Source: Actinostola sp. cb2023 (Eukaryota; Cnidaria; Anthozoa; Actiniaria; Actinostolidae). Taken from it: a stretch of DNA of 64,000 bases. The stretch is taken from assembly GCA_033675265.1 (NCBI GenBank), contig JAUJYZ010000398.1, positions 59,778 to 123,777 on the forward strand, written 5' to 3'. The notes below the pieces were generated by a model. The model made no database searches and was not told the DNA's origin. It worked only from the letters and a program-made list of their open reading frames with translations. Of the stretch, positions 22,750-34,727 are shown one piece after another. A program made the position numbers and the translations under genes. Within the stretch, counting starts at the first letter, position 1; each line of letters begins with the position of its first letter.

Positions 22750-24420
22750 TGATTATTATGATTGTGATTCGATAGTTTGGAAGTGAATCAATATTTCTCA
22801 TAACTATATAAACATCACTCCAGTCAGTTAAGCCGCATCTACACGAGCGAATTTTCCTTGACTAGTTTGCGGGACAAAAATGTCGTTAAAATGCAAAGAA
22901 ACTGCCATAAAAAATTCAATTTTCATTGAAACGCAAAATGCATGCTCAATCTTCTGCATCTTGATATAAATTTTCAGATTATACCAAAATATTTTTAATT
23001 CATCAAAACCCTATGAAAAACGGCGTTTTTTTTACGATGTGATGACGTCATAAGGACGTACGTGATGACGTCATCACATGTCGAACTTCTACCCTCAACT
23101 AACACATTCCAAAAGTTTCATGCCTTGTGTACTGATTTTAGGAATTTTATCAGCCTTCAAAGTTTCCCTAGCAACGGCCCAAATAAATATGTTAGTCCAC
23201 CCTTAAACTCCATGGACTCACGACGGACCTCACGACGTATTTTCTACGTAATAATATAATTTTAAATAATGCGAATAATGCGAATCGATAAAATGTCGAC
23301 AACCAGACGAATAAGCCATCGGGTACATCGTCGCGACATCGTGGTTGATTTTCGATCACCTGACTAGTTCCGAACTCTATCCCAAGATTCTATTGTTACA
23401 TTACATTACGGACTTACACACTCGATGGCATAGTGGCTTCGTTGCTAAGCAACAGTAGTAATGGGCTCCTGAGTATGTGTTTATGTATTAATACGCTCCA
23501 ACTGACCGTGAATCGAACACAGCATGAGCACAGAACTGAAAGCCACAGCATGAAGTCTACGTGACCTGTTGCCCGTGGTTTAGTTGGGAAAGTAATATAA
23601 AATTTCGAAATAATAATAAATAAATAAATAAAACCTTTATTAACGTGTCAAATTACCTAGCTTACACAAGTGTAAACTAAAAGCCTATTTACTACCCTTT
23701 CATAAGGGATATAGCTTTCCACATCATTGTGAATACTTGATTAGATATATTTTTTATATAATAAATGTTGTCAATTTTCACCCATTTTGGCCCGTACAAG
23801 AAAGAGTTAAACGAGGCCTCCGACCACAGCTTGCTCAATTGCGCGGTACTTGTTTCCTGCATGCATGTTATTACCGAGTTTTTCTCTGTTAATTTATTCA
23901 AGTAAGTTTTTAGCAAGAAATAGTTACTTTGGAATACTTAGCTTGTTAGTCGAAAGAAAACGTACAAAACTGACAAAGACTGAGAAAAATTGGAACTTAT
24001 TACTCAGATGCAGTAAGTGTTCCCTTCTCTATTGGCTTTCCAATTGTCAAAGTATAGTACTTGTGCTTTATATAATTAATAATTCTACAAATGACTTTTA
24101 AATTGGTTTTTATAGTAGCAAAAAGGAATCGGATTTCTTTAAAATTAACTTACTTGTTTTCTTCCCAAATCGCTAACTTTTGAAATGTCTTCCATCACTG
24201 ATTAGCCTTTGGTGTGCATAGATCTGTTAGCTGAGTTCCTTCTTCACGTTATTCACAGCGCTAGTCCCAAAATCCACCTATATGCAACGCATTCAGTCAA
24301 GACGACCCAAAAGCCCGACCACGTTGATTGACTGACAACTGAGTCGATTTCCGACTGGCCGAGCCGAATGAATGCGTATGCAGCCATGCAGTCATGCAGT
24401 CATGCAGGAGAAAACAGGAG
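22750..24420 (+). repeat. R1 dispersed repeat, copy A
   Basis: This stretch aligns to 40249-42240 (copy D) along most of its length, and parts align to 35525-36385 (copy B) and 36730-37215 (copy C). Shared markers are TAGTTTGGAAGTGAATCAAT, GTGATGACGTCATCACATG, CATAAGGGATATAGCTTTCC, AGCAAGAAATAGTTACTTTG and TTCCCAAATCGCTAACTTTT. No protein was recognised in any copy. Short frames are shared only because the DNA is. Its left edge abuts an ATT-rich microsatellite, as in copy D. Confidence 0.8.
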
Positions 24421-24657
24421 AAAACTCGCCTACGGCTCGTGAAATGTTGTTAACAATTTTGAAATATCACTCGTGGTATTTATCCCAAATATCTGTCACT
24501 ACAAACCATGCTATTACCTATACTAATACAATAGAAAACAAAAGAATTCGGAGTGAAGTAGTGCTAAATACGCTAAAGTGTATTTCACGGGTTTATGAAA
24601 ACCACTCTATCATATCAGTATTGATATCCTGCCATAATAGTGCACGTTCTGAATAAC

Positions 24658-24721
24658 GAGCGTTCACAGCCACCAACTGAGAGTAAACTGTTATACTCTC
24701 AGTTGGTGGCTGTGAACGCTC
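24658..24721. repeat. 28-bp-arm hairpin h1 followed by CTAG
   Basis: GAGCGTTCACAGCCACCAAC continuing to TGAGAGTA is mirrored after a ~6-bp loop. This is the longest-armed of four copies (others at 25861, 36478, 38438). CTAG then T follows the right arm. Confidence 0.85.
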
Positions 24722-25115
24722 TAGTTCACGTCGGGCACAAATGACCCCAAAATCGGCAATGTTAAATGTCCCTCTTTTACATTACCCTTCGTATTTTCAA
24801 CAATTTCACATCAATCGGGATGAAAGTTTCGGAAGTTGCTTACTACATGTTGTGTTTTATTTTGGCTTGCTAAAAGTTACCACTGATGTAATTGTATTTC
24901 CAAACAAAAAAGTTGAATGAAGAATTAAGTTATTTCTATAAATATTGTTCATAATTTCCCAAATGAATTATATAGAGCCATTCGTAAATAAACTTCTTCA
25001 TAAAACTTTTTTGTTTGAAAATCTTTTGTCTTTACACTATGCATATTGAAAGAACTAAGAAGCCCCCCAAATCGTATGTTTTTAGATTTTCGATTTTTTG
25101 AAGTTAAGTATTATA
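24722..25115. other. no gene; contains a segment found inverted at 35385-35515
   Basis: The stretch 24770-24890 (CCTTCGTATTTTCAACAATT... AAAAGTTACCACTGATGTAA) recurs on the opposite strand at about 35385-35500, so it belongs to the dispersed repeat set. Nothing else recognised. Confidence 0.6.
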
Positions 25116-25406
25116 TACACCTAATTGCAGAAAGGTTGTCCCGGAAAAGCACATTTACACATTTGCACATTTACACATTTGCACATTCGCAACATCACGT
25201 GTATATTTGTTTTGCGCAAGTGGAACCCAGAGTCAATAGATTCAGTAGAAGTATACTGCCATAAGAATGCTGCGGCCTTATACAGAAGATTTCAGGTGGA
25301 TAGTTGTATTTCAGCGCTTGTAAAAGTGCAAATGTGTAAATGTGCAAATGTGTAAATGTGTAAATGTGCTTTTCCGAGGTGGACAACCTTTCTGCAATTA
25401 GGTGTA
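25116..25406. mobile_element. MITE with CACCTAATT termini (copy 2), (CACATTTA)n inner arms
   Basis: TACACCTAATTGCAGAAAGG then TTGTCC at the left is mirrored by the right end at 25388-25406. Just inside, alternating ACATTTACACATTTGCAC repeats on the left and their inverse on the right form long imperfect arms. Only the outer ~25 bp resemble the other family members. Confidence 0.8.
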
Positions 25407-26051
25407 TATTAATAAAATATATAGGCAGATTCCTGATACGTCATAATGACGTCACCAATATATTAAAATATCCCTAATAAAGATCGTGGACCAAAATTTT
25501 CAGCTTAGTCCATTACAAACATCTCTTATTAACCATAAATGATCACGAGAACGTCATTTCATCGATCTTCATTGCTCCGTAAAGCGTTAACGCTATTTAG
25601 GTGACGTCATTTCTATGACGTCATCATAAAATGAATATCCTTTATAACTCAGCCATACATTATCGCATCGAGGTAAAAGTTGTACTAAATTAATCTAGAG
25701 AATGTTATTCTCTTTCGAAATATTTACTTTTTAGAACGTTTTAAAGTGATCTCGATTTTCCCGAGAAATGAAACAATTCGTGATGTTTTCTTGTTTTCTT
25801 CCCAAATCGCTAACTTTTTGTCAAATATTGTTATCATATCAGTATTGATATCCTACAATTCACAGCCACCAACTGAGAGTAAACTTTTATACTCTCAGTT
25901 GGTGGCTGTGAACGCTTCTAAGGCTGTGTTCACACTGGGACTTTTCGATCTAGAATCAAGACGTTAAATGTTTACATAGCAATTGAAGGGTTGTCCATGA
26001 AAAGGTAAAAGTTGTACTAAATTCTAGAGAATGTTATTCTCTTTCGAAATA
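25407..26051. repeat. repeat block with empty site and left flank of the composite insertion
   Basis: At 25680-25745 the sequence runs CTCTTTCGAAATATTTACTT without interruption. At 26035-26051 the same sequence runs up to CGAAATA and is then broken by the composite element, resuming TATTTACTTTTCAGAACG at 35305. Thus 25721-25722 marks a paralogous empty site. The hairpin h2 is at 25861-25910. Confidence 0.85.
25861..25910. repeat. hairpin h2 followed by CTAA
   Basis: CACAGCCACCAACTGAGAGT is mirrored after a short TTT-containing loop. CTTCTAAGGCTG follows. This copy and its downstream flank match h3 at 36478-36527. Confidence 0.85.
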
Positions 26052-26514
26052 CAGTCAACTCTCCGCTAACGGACACTCTCGTAAGCGGACAGATCTACTT
26101 ACGGACGCCTTTTCAAATCCCCGTTTTACCTCCCAGTCAAACTCTGTATTTACACATTCCCGTAAGCGGACACTCTCTCGTAAGCGGACGCGGACACTTT
26201 TGAAAATGAAAATTGGATTTTTCTTTTGTTTACGCTCTCTCGTAAGCGGACACCCCATATAACAATTGACTCTCGGCAATGAAATTTGTCTTGAATTTGC
26301 AATAAATCAACAAAAATATGACCAACAGACATTTGACATCAATAAATAGTAACCCATTCTCACTCCTAAATGTGTCCGCTCATAGACTCGGTGGTTAAGT
26401 TATGGGAGGAATGAGATTTGACCGAGGCTATGAGCGGGGCGCGAAAAAGCGGACGAGTATTACGTCAGGTCTCCTGGTCAGGTAGAGAGTGTCGCCGAAG
26501 GGGAGGAGGGTGGG

Positions 26515-26702
26515 TCGAACGAACAACCTTGCTGCCTTTCTGAAATCGTCAAAAAGCCCTGAACTGGGGTGCGAGGAGTCTTAAATATCAAACTAAAAGC
26601 ACGTGGCAATGCTGTGAACTCTAGCCAGGGAATTGCCAAGGGAATTGGGCCTTTCACATAACGCCCGCTCGCATTTCGCGGCATTTTTAGCAGTGAGAAT
26701 AG
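26515..26702 (-). repeat. 188-bp direct repeat, distal copy (LTR-like)
   Basis: This is identical over 188 bp to 34915-35102, exactly 8,400 bp away. It starts TCGAACGAACAACCTTGCTG and ends GCAGTGAGAATAG. It lies downstream of the minus-strand Gag/RT remnants and so behaves like the 3' terminal repeat of that retroelement. Just outside, GTCGCCGAAG here and CTTCGGCGAC at the other copy are mutually inverted. Confidence 0.85.
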
Positions 26703-27056
26703 AACTATACAATGTAAGCAGAAATAAGTTATTTATGAACTATAATGTATTCTATTCTTCGATCTGAATTCCTGTCTTTTATTAAGGCCATAAGGGCGTA
26801 ACGTGTGCAGTTGCGCAGTTGCGCAGCCCAATAGGCTTCTCTAGTTAAGAGTTTTTTGTCTACATTAAAGGTGAAGTTAATTTGCTCTATACATATAAAT
26901 TGAAAGTCATTTAGTCATGCGCACTACTATTATAATGCATAGCGACTTCGCAGGTCTTTTTGTTTGTAGGCATAGCTGATTTATGGTTTCGGAACCTGAC
27001 TTTGAATTGATTGGAGGTGGAACCTACATACTGTAAATTGCATTTAGTGAAATAAA

Positions 27057-28060
27057 TTAAATATATAACATTAAATTAGTAGAAGTGCAAGAAATAGCTT
27101 CTTTAATCTTATAGATGCGACCTGTAGAAGCGCTTTTAAAATATTTGGATTCTAAGAGAAAATTCTTACAAAGGTCGCATTTCTTGGAACACTTAAAACC
27201 CTTCGGTTCGACAAGCGTGGAATGTTCAGATTTAAGCTTAGAAGGCGCTAGTATTTCTTTAAGGGTCTTTGTCCTCCTATATGCCGCATGATAGATTTTG
27301 GTGTACAAAATTATTTTAAAGAAGTAGAATTGAGCACATGCGAATGTTTCTTAAATAACTTCGAAGTATCAGGAAGCCTATAGGATTATAATCTAAAACT
27401 AGTGGAAATACGTTCTTTTTTAGCTTTTGCGTTAAATACTTTTTGTATTCAAAGCACCGATTATTCAAAGTCTCAGTGGATGAACAATTTCTGTTCAACC
27501 TGAGGGCCACCCCATAGGGAATTGAGTTCTTATATGCAATGAAAAGGATGGGAGCTAGAAAAAGGCAAATAAAGATGGCTATCAGTTGGTTTAGCATAGA
27601 CCTCGGTATGAATAAAACCGTCTTGAAGGTGGAGAATTTAGTCTAATACATTCAAACTATGTTGGGAATGCTCCACCGTAAACTTAATAGTAGGATAGAG
27701 AGAATTAATGTAATCGGTAAATTCAAGGAGTTTTTCAAGACCTTCAGTCCAAACATCACTTACATCATCTCTGTATCGCCACCAAAGATTCGGCTTAATA
27801 GGTCCCCCAAACTTAGCTTGACTGTCAATAAGCCACATAGCTAAATCAGCGTAGCTGCACGCGTTTTCTGGTCCCATAGCTGTACCATGCTTTTGTACAA
27901 AATGATTATTATTAAATTGACTATTGTTAGAGATATGAGACAAATTTCAGCTGCCTCAACAATACAATCAGTCGACGGGACTTCGTTACTCCTAGTTTCT
28001 AAGCCCAAGATCATTATCAATGTTTGGAAGCATGGCGACAACGTCCCATGAAACTAATAA
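27057..28060 (-). pseudogene. Penelope-like RT fragment (5' truncated, frameshifted)
   Basis: Reading down the minus strand: WDVVAMLPNIDNDLGL (near 28040), EVPSTDCIVEAAEICL, then FVQKHGTAMGPENACSYADL and WWRYRDDVSDVW (the RDD active site, near 27750), EFTDYINSLYPTIKF, NSIPYGVALRLNRNC, and last the Cys-rich linker FKCSKKCDLCKNFLL and STGRIYKIKEAISC. The frame changes at least three times. It stops at 27057 where a GIY-YIG domain should begin. The motif order fits Penelope-like elements. The 5' edge joins a DIRS-like RT directly. Confidence 0.7.
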
Positions 28061-29243
28061 AGTATATACTGTGAGCATGGGACGCCCAGGGACCTAATAC
28101 GGTTGGTGGCCGCCAAGCCAATGCTGTGGTAGATAACGGCACTAGCTTTCCAGCCAAACGGTAGAGAGGTGTCAGTAAAATACCACCCTTGCCACTCAAG
28201 GCCAAAGAAGGTTGAGCTGCTGGGATGTAGACGGACATGGTCATAACCACTGTTGTCATCAAATGAGGTTTGAAAATGATTGGGGCCTACGTAGCGTATG
28301 AGGTCAGTGAGATAGTCAAGGGAAAAAGGGCAGTCTTTTATCCAACAATTAAGGAAACGCTCGTCATGGCACATTCGGGGTTTGCATGGTTTGCATGGTT
28401 CGATGGTAATGGTAAGAACCAAATGAGGGGGGTGACAGGCCCCAACCTTTCCCAAGATGTGGAGGGAACCGTTGATGACTCTATCCCTAATGGTCTTGGA
28501 AATGAAATCTGAGAACGGTCCACAGGATGCCGCGTTGGGAAAAATGGCCTCCGGCGGGGTGTTACTACAGTACTTCTTTCCCTGAAAAGAGCCTTTGAAT
28601 AGACCCTATGCAAAAAGGTGTGGCAAAGGAGATACCTTAGTTCATCACTTATAGAAGACATCATTACCATCATTTGAAAGAGCGTACCCAAGCTAGTGAT
28701 CGTGCCAATTCTTAGCGTTGTAAGATAAAAAGCTAAAAAGCTACAGCCGTATTTGAAATTAGAAAGATTTGTATGGAAAAGAGACCCAAGGCCTGGCCAG
28801 CCTCGTTTTCATGTTTATGGTACATTTCAAATGCTTATAACTCTGCACTAATACAACATGCAACTTAATAAATGTACCAAGTTACTTATTTAGACATGGT
28901 CTTTCTTGTATTGGAAATATTTTTTTGAAATCATTTATATTTCGTGGTGCTCGTTCCCAGTCTTCACTCGTTTTGCATAGGGTGTATGGAGTGAAGAAGT
29001 GGAAGACATTAACACCGTCGGTGATGTACGAGAGAATCTCTTCCTTTTTCGGGAATTTTTCTAACACCGAACGCCACTGTGGAACACAAGCACTGAGGTT
29101 TCCGGCAACGAACGAATATCTGGCCGGGTCGCGAAACCTGAGCATGCGAGGGGGGGCGAATGCGCGACCGTCCGATACCATCTCGACAGCGGGTAGTGGC
29201 CCGATCCAGCCAGTGGGTTTTCCTTCCCAATTGCACCAATCAA
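28061..29243 (-). pseudogene. DIRS-like reverse transcriptase remnant
   Basis: Upstream (29181-28882) the frame gives RDPARYSFVAGNLSACVPQW and EEILSYITDGVNVFHFF. A second block (28510-28065) gives CHDERFLNCWIKDCPFSLDY, FQTSFDDNSGYDHVRLHP (catalytic Asp region), FFGLEWQGWYFTDTSLPFGW and RSLGVPCSQY, where it stops just before the expected IDD. Frame changes and an interior loss between the blocks show decay. The conserved order is that of DIRS-type RTs of animals. RNase H and the tyrosine recombinase were not found. Confidence 0.65.
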
Positions 29244-29581
29244 ACTTGATATGTTGCGAGCTTTGGTAATAATTCGTTAAAATAACGCAGAGATCTGGAC
29301 AAGGAAATCAAATGGGAGAAGAGTGAGGAGAACTACCAAAACTTCGCGGAGCGCAGGGAAGGGACCCACTAGCCGAACCGGACCAGGAACCCGCCCGAAG
29401 GCAGGTTATAGGGTGTTTGTTTAGTGTTACCCTTCTGGTCGCGGCAAGGCAAGGACAGGAGGAAAGGCGCACCCAGGGGACCTAAAAGCGGGGACTAAAG
29501 AGCTACACAAGTAGGTCAAGATCGCACTTTATTGGAGATTTTATCAAATGACTCGTACACAGAGGATTATTCTAATAATTA
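29244..29581. other. spacer between RT and Gag-like remnants
   Basis: No coding block recognised. It is GC-richer than the window average and probably belongs to the DIRS-like element (end of Gag / start of Pol). Confidence 0.35.
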
Positions 29582-30110
29582 TCATGAATAGTTATGAGTT
29601 GTAACCACGTCCCGAGCGGCCTCGCCCCTTCTGGCGAAGCAATCCTTCATGATGTGGCCCCTGCGGCCACAGAAGTAACAAGTGGTTGCCCCACTGGCGC
29701 GTGTCGTTGGCGTACTGGCCCGGGACATGACGCAACTCTGGGCGCCGCGGAGCTGCGGTCACAGCCTTGAGTGCCTTCTGGATCTCTTTTGATATCGCTA
29801 CCTCTTCGTCCGAGCCCAGGAGCTTAAGTAGTAGTGGCTATAAAGAGGGACCGTCTACCAGCGAGCGTGTCTGACGCAGGATGTTAGCGTACCTCGACGC
29901 TTGTGTGGACGCCTTCTCTCTCGCCACGTCCACTAAGGTTTCTAACGTCGCCATAGTGGCATGTGCATCAAATAGGGGCGCGGGTCTCGCTAACATCTCT
30001 CTTTTAAGAGAAAAAAGCTCTTAGGTGGCGGAGCGTCGAGTCCACCGAACCAGCGTCCTGTAACTTCATCGTGGTGTTTATTGCTTATGTAAGAATAATT
30101 CGTTCTAGCT
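29582..30110 (-). pseudogene. Gag-like zinc-knuckle protein remnant
   Basis: On the minus strand TTCYFCGRRGHIMKDCFARR (about 29688-29630) is a clear CX2CX4HX4C zinc knuckle, followed by GEAARDVVTTHNYS and TGA at 29584-29582. Upstream, alternate frames give MATLETLVDVAREKASTQAS, RYANILRQTRSLVDG and LLKLLGSDEEVAISKEIQKA, so at least one frameshift and one stop are present. It sits upstream of the DIRS-like RT on the same strand, as a Gag would. Confidence 0.6.
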
Positions 30111-30179
30111 CTCCTTATTGACAACAAACTCAGTAAGTCCGGTCTAAGGTCACGTAGCAGGCCCAGGGTACGAATAAAT

Positions 30180-30420
30180 AATCGTAGACAATATTAAAAA
30201 TATTAAAATAAAGAAAAATCAATCAATAAATAATATAAATCAATCAATCAATAAAAAATGAAAAAATGAAAAAAAAATGAAAAAATAAATAAATAATAAT
30301 AATAAAAAAAAAATAAAAAAAAATTAAAATAATTATAATAATAAAAATTAATAAAAAATTACTCGAAAATAATAAATCCAAAATTAATTAATTAATTTCC
30401 AATACAAAAGAAATAACTTT
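30180..30420. repeat. AT low-complexity tract
   Basis: Long runs of AATAAATAAT, AAAAAATGAAAA and (CAAT)n-like sequence. No gene. Confidence 0.85.
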
Positions 30421-30765
30421 ACCATGCGGAAAGCAAACCAAAGTGATTAAAAATAACACGTACTAAAACAAAATGGGATAAAATAGATAAAATAAACGAA
30501 TTATGCATGCGAGATTAAAATATAAACAAAATCTAGGATACACACCTAGGAGAAAAATTCCGACAAAGAACTGAAACCCACAGGCACCCAAATGCTAACA
30601 ACAACTTTTGACTCTATATTTTGAATTCCTGATGAGAGAGTTCAATAAAATCACAGAGGAATTGGGTGACTAACGGTATTTAGCTTTTCCCGCTAAAGCC
30701 ATGATAAACTTATAAACCACGTACATTAGGCTATAATGCTCGTAGCAATGAAGAGAAGGTCATTG

Positions 30766-31478
30766 TTCCCTGGGTAGTTACTTATGGTCCGGGTTCCAGG
30801 GAAACAGGGGATTTTATTAAGAAAGGGTCTAAAATATTAGACAAGTCACCATCTTGGCAAACGTTAGGAGCCAAAGTCATGCTGTGCTCACGGAGAGCTC
30901 CTAATCTTAAAGATATTTTGTATAAGCGGAAACATTTCTCACTATCTATACCAGGAGAAGGGCTAGGTACCCACCCTTGTGGAAGTAACAGGTGTGCATC
31001 ATGTGGTTTAACCACTTCCTCTGACACCTTTACCTTTACCAGCACCAGTGACGGTCGTACATACAGTGTACGGTGCAGGGCCACTTGTACTTCCAGGTGT
31101 GTGGTGTATCTGGCTACATGCATCTACTGTCATATACAATATGTAGGCAACACTACACAGATGCTACGTGATAGAATAACAGGTCATCGTAATAGCAAAG
31201 CTTCAGCGCTATATTGCCATCTCGCCCAACATGGATCCGAGTTTAATAAGTGTTTCAAATTTACTGTGATAAGTCATACATCACCTAATAACTTATTGGA
31301 CGAAGAAACAGCATGGATAAACAAATTACTTAGATCTAGGTGTTCGCTGCCACGCTTTCTTAGTCATATCACTGTATCACTGACGAGGGCTGTTAAGGTG
31401 GCTCACCTTGATTACTCAGACGCACACTACCCCAACTTTGAACGGCTGATACTTCACTGTCTGAGCTCGGTCGGGTAA
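30766..31478 (+). pseudogene. Penelope-like element 3' half with GIY-YIG endonuclease
   Basis: The open frame from about 30766 (TYGPGSRE..., before the first ATG at 30879) to a TAA at 31476-31478 gives APNLKDILYKRKHF, the Cys-rich linker CGSNRCASCGLTTSSDTFTF, then CVVYLATCIYCHIQYVGNTT (the GIY and YVG strands), LRDRITGHR (the conserved Arg) and DEETAWINKLL (the Glu). The RT half is absent upstream, where the DNA is AT-rich. The last ~85 bases, from GTTAAGGTGGCTCACCTTGA, are also the start of a giant inverted repeat. The frame is intact, but without its RT the element cannot move by itself. Confidence 0.7.
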
Positions 31479-33510
31479 CCTGCGTCACACATTTACTAGA
31501 GTTTGAATGAACTTTCCAAAAAAGTAGGTTTGATTGACATCGGCGTTAACATAGCAATGATAGGCTGACGTCTTAGTTTTTGCATATCAGTAATTTTCTC
31601 GACATCTAGACCTAAACTTTTAAATCGACTAATGTCTCTTATATTCTAGATGGAGATCTTCAAGACTGCAAAGTTTGACAACATTCTATGAGAGCGTTTT
31701 TAAAATATATTGGATTGAATATTTTCCAGCAAAAATGTAAATATTCGCCTTACTTTCTGTTATATCATCGATGCAGTGTTTTCCTGACAGATCGAAACAA
31801 TGTTTTCACCATATATCATTACTATGGCATAAAACTACTTGTCTTGAAAGTTTCATCAAGTTTGATGCACTAGATTTTAGTCGATGAAGCAAAAGTGATG
31901 TCATAAATATGCTCATTTTACTTACAGAAGTAACGTCTTTGTTACGGAAGCTTTTATTTCAAAGCTAGTGGATAGATATTTTTAAAAGTCTTTAGATCTG
32001 AAGTCTATCATGTCATGCTATATCTCTGTAAATTGCAAGCGCATTGAACCATTTTAAGGGTGCGAAATAAAACTAAAAGTATAAGGGACGTTTGCATTCA
32101 TCTTCAAAAGTTTCATTGCCGTATTTATTTGTTGACAGTTGGTTTATTTCCGGAATTTGTCTTTTGTCTATATTCTACATATTTCTGTGCTTTTAAATCA
32201 ACAAACTTGCCATGCCTGCTTGCAACGCTTCGCCGCTGCCGGAGTATCGTAAAAATGCTGATCTTAGTACAATGGCATTGACATAGGCTGCGGTCACACA
32301 AGCTATCACGCTGTCATAACGATTTTTTTAAGAAGTAGGATAGCGTTCGTTGTTGTTTTCACATTAACAATTTCTCAGATTTTTGACTGCAGTTACACAG
32401 TTCTTGGTCATTCTAGAAATGAATGATATTTTTGTTGCATTCACTTGAATGAGCACATCAAGGCGCACAAATTAAATTGCATTGAAGAAACGAAGCTTGC
32501 AGTACAATCTTATCGTTTTTGTGTTTGTTTTAATAAAATTGTTTTGTTTTTAACAACTTTATTGGACACAAACTTACTGTGGCAAAAAGAAAATACAATA
32601 GGTGAATACAAGTTTTTTTCAAGCGTGTTACATCTGCGTGACCGCAGCCTATCTGTCAATGCCATTGTACTAAGATCAGCATTTTCACGATCACTCCGGC
32701 AGCGGCGAAGCGTTGCAAGCAGGCATGGCAAGTTTGTTGATTTAAAAGCACAGAAATATGTAGAATATAGACAAAAGACAAATTCCGGAAATAAACCAAC
32801 TGTCAACAAATAATACGGCAATGAAACTTTTGAAGATGAATGCAAACGTCCCTTATACTTTTAGTTTTATTTCGCACCTTAAAATGGTTCAATGCGCTTG
32901 CAATTTACAGAGATATAGCATGACATGATAGACTTCAGATCTAAAGACTTTTAAAAATATCTATCCACTAGCTTTGAAATAAAAGCTTCCGTAACAAAGA
33001 CTTACTTCTGTAAGTAAAATGGCATATTTATGACATCACTTTTGCTTCATCGACTAAAATCTAGTGCATCAAACTTGATGAAACTTTCAAGACAAGTAGT
33101 TTTACATAGTAATGATATATGGTGAAAACATTGTTTCGATCCGAAAACACTGGCATCGATGATATAACAGAAAGTAAGGCTTACTCGAAAATATTCAATC
33201 CAATATATTTTAAAAACGCTCTCATAGAATGTTGTCAAACTTTGCAGCCGATCTCCCTAGAATATAAGAGACATTAGCGATTTAAAAGTTTAGGTCTTGA
33301 TGTCGAGAAAATTACTGATATGCAAAAACTAAGACGTCAGCCTATCATTGCTATGTTAACGCCGATGTCAATCAAACTACTTTTTTGGAAAGTTCATTCA
33401 AACTCTAGTAAATGTGTGACGCAGTTTACCTGACCGAGCTCAGACAGTGAAGTATCAGCCGTTCAAAGTTGGGGTAGTGTGCGTCTGAGTAATCAAGGTG
33501 AGCCACCTTA
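31394..33510. repeat. giant palindrome (~0.87-kb arms) at the 3' end of the Penelope-like element
   Basis: Arm 31394-32285 is repeated in inverse at 32650-33510 with only scattered differences. Markers are TAAGGTGGCTCACCTTGATT at the outer ends and AATGGCATTGACATA at the inner edge. The outer part of each arm contains the last codons of the GIY-YIG frame. Frames such as LTVGLFPEFVFCLYSTYFCA appear on both strands because of the symmetry and are not genes. Confidence 0.85.
32286..32649. mobile_element. MITE-like insert at the centre of the giant palindrome
   Basis: GGCTGCGGTCAC at the left is mirrored by GTGACCGCAGCC at the right, flanked by TA on each side at the arm/insert boundary. The ~364-bp interior is AT-rich and non-coding. 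Confidence 0.65.
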
Positions 33511-33765
33511 AGCCGAAAAACCTCTGATATAAAAGAAGATCTACGTAGCTGTATGGCGTGTTCTGTTGTCTCTATATATATGATAAACTTATAACTGGCT
33601 AAAAATTAGGTCCATCCGTAGAGTTCAAGAGTCAGAATGTTCCTATGTGTATTAATATTTTTCACTTTCAATGTATGTGTATCATTGTCTCTAACAATAA
33701 CCCATTTTCAGCGATATTGCATAAAAACCGGTCACGTGACTAGAACGCTATGATCACCAAACCTT

Positions 33766-34255
33766 GCACTTGCCGATCCACGGCTACTTGCCGACCCACG
33801 GCTACTTGCCGACACACGGCTTCTTGCCGACACACGGCTTCTTCATTTTTAAACGCTATGGTCAAAATTCGCGCTTGCCGACCCACGGCTTCACAAAAAT
33901 CGTGCTTGCCGACCCACGGCTTCTCGCAACACGCGCTTGCCGACCCACGGCTTCTCGCAACACGCGCTTGCCGACCCACGGCTTCTCGCAACACGTGCTT
34001 GCCGACCCACGGCTTCTTGCCGACCCACGGCTTCTTGCCGACACACGGCTTCTTCATTTGTAAACGCTATGGTCAAAAACACGCGCTTGCCGACCCACGG
34101 CTTCTCGCAACACGTGCTTGCCGACCCACGGCTTCTTGCCGACACACGGCTTCTTCATTTGTAAACGCTATGGTCAAAAACATGCGCTTGCCGACCCACG
34201 GCTTCTTGCCGATCCTCGACTCCTTGCCGATCCTCGACTTCTTGCTGACACACGG
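33766..34255. repeat. minisatellite of GCTTGCCGACCCACGGCTT units
   Basis: An 18-bp core and a 31-bp version (with TCTCGCAACACGC) alternate, and every few units a TTCATTTGTAAACGCTATGG spacer recurs, giving a higher-order unit. It is open in several frames on both strands (Pro-Thr-His-Gly or Arg-Gly-Ser repeats), which follows from the sequence and is not evidence of a gene. Confidence 0.9.
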
Positions 34256-34727
34256 CCTTAACCTTACACGCTATTAATGCGAAAACTCCACAACTCCCCA
34301 CGGGCGCACAAATATGAACAGTTTACGAAATACCGATAACTAGCTTGTAAGGAATAAACAATAGGACCTTAATGAGGCGAACAAAAGCTACAACGGAACG
34401 CAACGGCACATGCATGACAAAAACAAACCAATGCAAAGAAACCACCCTGCTTGTTCCCGAGCTAGGGGAAACGAAGTAAGCTAAAAGAAAGCGCGTGCTA
34501 CGAAGGGCCGACCTGCTTGCGACTAAAGTACTGACCGAGGGGGTACTACACATAACGTACTCCCGGCAAAAGAGATTCAACAGAACGACGGCCGTGGAAT
34601 TATGCAAAATGAACGTCCGAGCGGTGAATATGAGACTCTAACCAGCGCTTGCAATTATAAGCCGGCGAGCGTCCTCGAACGCGACTAGCAAAGAACCAGT
34701 TCTAAACGGGGTGTTACTAGAAGAAAA
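34256..34727. other. no gene recognised
   Basis: Between the minisatellite and the Gag-like start. It is moderately CG-rich and probably part of the retroelement, but I cannot read a conserved block. Confidence 0.35.

Noticed and set aside
32060..32845. LLTVGLFPEFVFCLY-type protein on both strands
   Set aside because: It lies in the two arms of the giant palindrome and has no homology or splice support.
33750..34277. 175-codon Thr/Pro/Cys-rich open frame with a mirror frame on the minus strand
   Set aside because: It is entirely minisatellite and open in several frames on both strands.
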